Shown piece by piece: positions 59,942 to 64,000 of a stretch of 64,000 nt of DNA. Origin of the DNA: Hymenobacter persicinus (GTDB taxonomy: Bacteria; Bacteroidota; Bacteroidia; Cytophagales; Hymenobacteraceae); the NCBI RefSeq assembly GCF_004167665.1, contig NZ_SEWE01000004.1:124001-188000 (forward strand). Direction: 5' to 3'. Below the pieces are notes generated by a model. The model was not told the DNA's origin. It worked only from the letters and a program-made list of their open reading frames with translations, and did no database searches. How positions within the stretch are numbered: position 1 is the first letter of the stretch; every line of letters starts with the position of its first letter. The position numbers and the translations under genes were made by a program.

Positions 59942-62900
59942 CTATTCCTCGGCCGGCGTGGGCGTGGCCGAAGAATCGGCCGGGGCGGCCGGCTGGGTGG
60001 GCACCAGGGTGTTGGTAGCCGCCTTGCCCTTGGCCGGGGCTTTCGTGGTGGGCGTTTTGGTGGCCGGGGCCTTGGTTGGAGCTTTGGTCGGCGGGGTCTT
60101 GGTGCCGCCCGACGAGGAGCCGCCCCCGGCCGGGGCGTCGCCGGGCAGGGCGGCCAGGCGCTGCTTGGCCCCCTCAATGACTTCGGCCACCGGGAATTTG
60201 TTGTCGATGATGGAGTTCAGCGTAGCCCGGGCTTGGAAGATTTCGCCCTGGGCCTGGTAGATGTCGGCAATCAGCAAGAAGCCGCGGCCCTGCCAGAGCT
60301 CGTAGTTCGAGGAGTTGGTTTTGTAGGCCGCGTCCAGGGCTTCAGGGTACTTTTTCTGCTGAAACAGCACGTCGGCCAGCAGGTACTGGGCCTCGGCGCC
60401 GGTTTCGTCGGTGGCGGCGGCGGCCGTGGTCAGCTCGGGCACGGCCTGCTCGAAGTTGCCAGCCTTGTAGCTGGCCTTGGCCAGGTAGAGCGTGGCGGCG
60501 TTGGTGGCGTTGAGCGTGGCTCCGCTCAGGGCGCGCAGTTCCTCGGCCACCCGGCGGGTGGCGGCAAAGTCCCCGCTTTCGTAGTAGCTCTTCATCAGCC
60601 CGATGCTGGCCGTGGCCACTTCGCGCTTGTTCGACGACGACTCGCGCAGGCGCCCGTAGTACTTGATGGCCTCGGGGTAGTTCTTGTTGTCAAACTCGAG
60701 GTCGGCCACCCGGCCCACGGCCCGGTTCACGAACTCCGACTTACCCTCCGTCACCACGGCTTTCAGGCGGGGCAGGGCCTCGGCTTTCTTGCCGGTTTTC
60801 AGGTAGGCATCAGCCAAGAAGTAGCGGCCGTCGGCGGCCAGGGCGGTGCTGGGGTACTGCTTGAGGTAGGTTTCCAGGCGCGGAATGGCCTGGGCGTACT
60901 TCTCGGCCAGATACAAAGACTTGGCGGCCTCAAACTCCACGCTTTCGGTGGCTCCGCTTTCCGGGTTCTGCTGCTTGAACTGGGCCAGGTACTGGTCGAA
61001 TTCCTCGGTTTTGCCCAGGGCCGTCAGGCTTTCCTGGAGGCTAAACAGGGCGCTATTGGCCGCCTTGGTGCGCGGAAACTGGGTCAGCACCTGCCGGAAG
61101 TCCGTGACGGCCTTCTCGTGCTGGTTGAGGTTGGCGTAGGCCACCCCGCGCTTCTGCAGGGCCTGCGGAATCAGGGCCGAGTTGGGCCGGTTGTCAATGA
61201 GCTTGGTAAAGCCCTCGACGGCGGGCTGGAAGTCGCCGGCCTCGAAGTCGAACTGGGCCTGCTGAAACACGGCCGCGTCGGCGTAGCGGGAGCTCGGGGC
61301 CGTCCGCAAGAGCGTAGCCAGGGTTTTGGTGGCCTCGTCGCGACGGCCGAGCAGCCCCAGGGTCACGCTTTTCTGGTAGTAGGCGTAGTCTTTGTCGGCG
61401 GCGTTGGCCTGAATCACCTTGTCGTAGAGGTCCAGGGCCTGCTGGTAGCTTTTGGCAATGTAGTAGGTGTCAGCCAGGCGCAGGGTCACATCGTAGTAGT
61501 TCGCGTCGGTGGGCTTGGCAATCTTGTCGTTCAGGTACGCCTGGAACTGGGTGCGGGCGCGGTCGTACTGCTGGGTGTTGTAGTAGGCGTAGCCCAGGCC
61601 GTAGCGGGCTTTCTGGTCGAAGTCGGTGTCGGCGGCGGCTCCGTCGCGGGCGGTGCGGGCGGCGGCGGTGTAGGCCGTAATGGCCTCGGGGTACTTCTGG
61701 CCCACGCTGTAGACCTCCCCTTTCAGCACCTGGGCCGCGGCGCGCAACGCGTCGTCCTGCGGGTACTTCAACGACTTGTCGAGCACCGGCAGCGCGTCGG
61801 AGTACTGGCCGTTGTTGTACAAAGTGGCGGCCTGCAGGTAAGCCACGCGCTGGTAAGTGGCGTTGAGCTTGGTGCTGCGGTCGTCGAGGCCGTCGAGGTA
61901 GCGCAGGGCCTGGGCGTAGTCCGACGAGTTGAGGAAGCTCTCGCTGAGAATGTCGTCGGCGGCGGCCCCGTTTTTGGAGCGCGGAAACCGCTTGTTGAAG
62001 TCCTTGAGCGTGGCAATAACCTCGGGCGTATTGCCGAGCTCGTAGTTGATCTGGGCGTACTTGAGCGTGGCGTTTTCAGTGATGTTCTTGTCGAAGCTGG
62101 CCTTGCGGGCCGCATCAAACGAATTCAGCGCCAGCTGCTTCTGACTGGTTTGCAGGTAGCTCAGCCCCAGGTGGTAGGCCGCGTTCTGCCCCAGTGAGTC
62201 ACGCTGGGCAGCCACGCCCTTCAAGCTGCCGATGGCGCCCTTGAAGTCGCCCATCTTGTAGTTGGAGTAACCAATCTTGTACTGGACCTTGGGCTCGATT
62301 TTCTTGCGGCCAGCGGCGTACTGGTCAAAGTAGGCGGCGGCCTGCTTATAGTCCTGCTTCTGGTAGTAGGCGTCGCCGACCAGGAGCTGAATTTCGTCGG
62401 CCCCCTGGGGCGGCGGGGTTTGGGCCAGGGCCTTGGTGCCGTAGCCAATCAGGCCGTCGAAGTCGCCTTCCTTGTAGTAGATCTGGCTCATGATGGCCGG
62501 CACCACGGGCTTGTAGGCGTCGTTTTCCTCGGCCACGGCCAAATCCTGGCGGGCCCCGGGGTAGTCGCCGGCGCGGAAGGCCAGGTAGCCCGCGTAGTAG
62601 GAGCTGGCGTAGCGGTACTGGTGGTTGCCCTGCTTGTTGCGGTCGAAGAGCAGCTTGGCCTTGTCGAATTCCTTCTGGGCGAAGTAGCTGTAGCCGAGCT
62701 TGAACTCCGCCTCGGCCCGCTGGTCGTTGGAGAGGTTGTCGGCCCCCACGCGCTGGAGGTAGTCGATGCTCTTGGCGTAGTTTTTCTGGTCGAAGTAGAA
62801 CTTGCCCAGCTCAAAAAACGCCACCGCGGCCTTGGGGTGGGCCGGGTTGGCCGCCGCAAAGGCCAGAATGCGGTCCTCGGCGTCGGGGTGAAACAGGTAG

Positions 62901-63154
62901 AGACCCGATACGGCGTAGTAGTACTCGGCCTCGATGGTCCGGTCGCGCAGCTCGCCGGTGCGGCGCTGGGTCAGGTCGAGGTAGCGCTGGAAGGACTGCT
63001 GGGCGGCGCCGTACTTGCCCCGGTCGAAGAGTTCGAGGCCTTCCTGAAAGTGCCGCTCGTCGGCGGCAAATACCTGCGTCTGCTGGGCGTGCGCGGCTAG
63101 CGGGGCCGCCGCGCTGAGCGTGGCCGCCAGCGCAATCCGGGGAAATATCTTCAT
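59942..63154 (-). CDS. Large exported TPR protein, Thr/Pro/Ala-rich C-terminus
   Basis: A 1070-residue exported protein. Signal peptide ~1-23 (ends AHAQ); TPR repeats throughout ~30-990 (e.g. RHFQEGLELFDRGKYGAAQQSFQRYL; YFDQKNYAKSIDYLQRVGADNL; YQQALDLYDKVIQANAADKDYAYYQ), some 20 or more units; C-terminal ~60 residues low-complexity (GGGSSSGGTKTPPTKAPTKAP). It is probably a periplasmic or outer-membrane-associated scaffold. First gene of the series leading to tonB; a TACTTTTG promoter element is 44 bases upstream. Confidence 0.88.
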   Translation of the reverse strand: MKIFPRIALAATLSAAAPLAAHAQQTQVFAADERHFQEGLELFDRGKYGAAQQSFQRYLDLTQRRTGELRDRTIEAEYYYAVSGLYLFHPDAEDRILAFAAANPAHPKAAVAFFELGKFYFDQKNYAKSIDYLQRVGADNLSNDQRAEAEFKLGYSYFAQKEFDKAKLLFDRNKQGNHQYRYASSYYAGYLAFRAGDYPGARQDLAVAEENDAYKPVVPAIMSQIYYKEGDFDGLIGYGTKALAQTPPPQGADEIQLLVGDAYYQKQDYKQAAAYFDQYAAGRKKIEPKVQYKIGYSNYKMGDFKGAIGSLKGVAAQRDSLGQNAAYHLGLSYLQTSQKQLALNSFDAARKASFDKNITENATLKYAQINYELGNTPEVIATLKDFNKRFPRSKNGAAADDILSESFLNSSDYAQALRYLDGLDDRSTKLNATYQRVAYLQAATLYNNGQYSDALPVLDKSLKYPQDDALRAAAQVLKGEVYSVGQKYPEAITAYTAAARTARDGAAADTDFDQKARYGLGYAYYNTQQYDRARTQFQAYLNDKIAKPTDANYYDVTLRLADTYYIAKSYQQALDLYDKVIQANAADKDYAYYQKSVTLGLLGRRDEATKTLATLLRTAPSSRYADAAVFQQAQFDFEAGDFQPAVEGFTKLIDNRPNSALIPQALQKRGVAYANLNQHEKAVTDFRQVLTQFPRTKAANSALFSLQESLTALGKTEEFDQYLAQFKQQNPESGATESVEFEAAKSLYLAEKYAQAIPRLETYLKQYPSTALAADGRYFLADAYLKTGKKAEALPRLKAVVTEGKSEFVNRAVGRVADLEFDNKNYPEAIKYYGRLRESSSNKREVATASIGLMKSYYESGDFAATRRVAEELRALSGATLNATNAATLYLAKASYKAGNFEQAVPELTTAAAATDETGAEAQYLLADVLFQQKKYPEALDAAYKTNSSNYELWQGRGFLLIADIYQAQGEIFQARATLNSIIDNKFPVAEVIEGAKQRLAALPGDAPAGGGSSSGGTKTPPTKAPTKAPATKTPTTKAPAKGKAATNTLVPTQPAAPADSSATPTPAEE

Positions 63155-63198
63155 TATGAGGCGTTACGGGGAGGGGGCCCGAGGGGCCCGATACTGGC

Positions 63199-63206
63199 CA
63201 AAAGTA
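63199..63206 (-). promoter_or_regulatory. -7 element for the TPR-barrel-HU-SPOR-exbBD-tonB series
   Basis: CAAAAGTA on the plus strand, i.e. TACTTTTG on the minus strand. No clear TTTG at -33. Confidence 0.55.
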
Positions 63207-63388
63207 GCGAAAAAAGCCGTTGGGTTGCGCTATGGGGCTTTTTGGTCAGTTGGCAGAACGTGAAGGAGTGAGTTTTGGTATGCTGGGTGGGTGTAGGCAC
63301 TCAGGCCGTAGGCGTGTTGCGCATTGGGCGTATCTTATCGGAACGCAGTATGTGCTGCTTTCGGGAAAAGAAACATTGCGATTGTCAA

Positions 63389-63874
63389 ATGACTGTACAG
63401 AAAGGCTTTTTACTCTCCGCTGCCTTCGCGGCGGCTACGCTTGTAACGCCATTTATCTGGCTGAAAATCGGCCCCGCAGGATACGCTTACTACGGCCCTA
63501 ACGTGCCGGATATCTACATCTTCGGGGCCACCATCACGGGTAAGGACAGGAGCTTCGACGGGATAAATCTCGCTTATAAATCTCAGCTGGCTATCATCCT
63601 GTACTTCGTCGTGAGTAGCCTTTGTGCAGCCATCCGTATGCGCAGAAGAAGAGAAACCCTGATTTTAAATTATATCAATTTCGCCCTGCTGCTGCTGTTC
63701 CCTGTCTGGCTGTATTTGTACAGAGGCGGCGTAATATCCAACAGCGACGGCGCGGATTTAACTACCTATCCTCATGTTGGTCTCCTGTTCTACGCGCTGC
63801 TGGTTTTGCTAAACATTCGGATATCCCGGAAAATCACGGCATTAGCTGCTCTTCCTATCAGCCCAAGTATGTAG
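63389..63874 (+). CDS. Small multi-pass membrane protein, unknown function
   Basis: A 161-residue protein with about four membrane segments (KGFLLSAAFAAATLVTPFIWL; LAIILYFVVSSLCAAI; INFALLLLFPVWLYLY; VGLLFYALLVLLNI) and short basic loops (RMRRRRETLI). ATG 63389 starts right before the first helix; an upstream frame adds Cys-rich sequence unlike the rest. Its GC is visibly lower than that of its neighbours. No family recognised. Confidence 0.7.
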   Translation: MTVQKGFLLSAAFAAATLVTPFIWLKIGPAGYAYYGPNVPDIYIFGATITGKDRSFDGINLAYKSQLAIILYFVVSSLCAAIRMRRRRETLILNYINFALLLLFPVWLYLYRGGVISNSDGADLTTYPHVGLLFYALLVLLNIRISRKITALAALPISPSM

Positions 63875-63915
63875 CGCGCGCATCAGAATGAGAGTTGATG
63901 TAATGACGCGGGGCA

Positions 63916-63935
63916 CGCGAACTACAAAGTTCGCG
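63916..63935. terminator. Hairpin between the membrane protein and the last minus-strand gene
   Basis: CGCGAACT-acaa-AGTTCGCG, a perfect 8-bp stem. It lies between convergent genes. It may also be a dispersed repeat. Confidence 0.55.
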
Positions 63936-63958
63936 CTACTGGTTGTGCTTGGTGCTCC

Positions 63959-64000
63959 CTACTCCGGCTCCGGGGCCTTGATGCGGGCGTCGAAGCTGAA
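63959..64000 (-). CDS. 3' end of a minus-strand gene (13 codons visible)
   Basis: The last bases read, on the minus strand, FSFDARIKAPEPE and a TAG stop at 63959-63961. The tail is protein-like (acidic, Pro-rich) and downstream of a convergent hairpin, but too short to identify. Confidence 0.4.
   Translation of the reverse strand, partial: FSFDARIKAPEPE

Noticed and set aside
58742..62197. An 1151-codon open frame on the plus strand
   Set aside because: It lies antisense to the TPR and barrel genes, is low-complexity (Gly/Val/Leu-rich) and has no domain. Long antisense frames are expected in high-GC DNA with biased third positions.

Overview
The window is about 64 kb of high-GC chromosomal DNA from a Bacteroidota bacterium, most likely Hymenobacter or a close relative in the Cytophagales. 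This rests on four things seen in the sequence: promoters of the Bacteroidota type (TAnnTTTG at -7) in front of several genes; a type IX secretion-style C-terminal domain on a subtilase; Bacteroidota family genes (DUF349, DUF2911, SpoIIAA/STAS-like, carboxypeptidase-regulatory TonB-dependent receptor, HU-SPOR protein); and a bifunctional HisB, a bifunctional HisIE and a eukaryote-like NADP isocitrate dehydrogenase. The taxon is an inference from gene content, not a search.

Layout. 0-8.3 kb: end of a SNF2 helicase, then a minus-strand group (NERD-like membrane protein, Maf, DUF1015, PdxH), then YqgE/AlgH and a four-repeat DUF349 protein. 8.3-12.2 kb: tRNA-Thr(UGU), a STAS-like protein, exported MsrA, and convergent to it a molybdopterin oxidoreductase with a cytochrome b561 partner. 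12.4-19.4 kb: NADP-isocitrate dehydrogenase and a tripartite RND efflux operon (TolC, HlyD, RND pump). 19.4-24.3 kb: small metal-binding lipoprotein, YcbB-type L,D-transpeptidase, GNAT-like protein, HD phosphohydrolase, small lipoprotein. 24.3-28.3 kb: gyrA and a TPR protein. 28.3-30.3 kb: a low-GC, gene-poor stretch leading into an unrecognised winged-helix-like protein. 30.4-34.5 kb: sugar-nucleotide epimerase, glycosyltransferase, a frameshifted lipid-A-type (LAB_N) membrane protein, and two tandem beta-barrel paralogues. 34.5-42.6 kb: a complete histidine operon hisG-D-C-B-H-A-F-IE on the minus strand, preceded by a short leader gene with six His codons in eight and by candidate attenuator hairpins. 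42.7-52.4 kb: DUF2911 protein, TonB-dependent receptor with rpe, zinc-ribbon protein, T9SS subtilase, lipoprotein, mnmA and a TrpF-like protein. 52.5-63.2 kb: folC-trmB, and a minus-strand series TPR protein, beta-barrel protein, HU-SPOR protein, ExbB, ExbD, TonB. 63.4 kb to the end: a small membrane protein and the tail of a minus-strand gene.

The most notable things are: (1) the histidine leader peptide and attenuator, too short to be found by ordinary ORF calling; (2) a recurrent class of intra-operon spacers built of short repeated words that fold back on themselves (DUF1015-pdxH, hisF-hisIE, hisA-hisF, exbD-tonB, exbB-exbD); (3) a poly-G tract that splits the LAB_N gene; (4) the AT-rich stretch with its orphan winged-helix-like gene; and (5) a TrpF-fold protein without the usual catalytic cysteine motif. 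Most of the rest is ordinary housekeeping and envelope biology.
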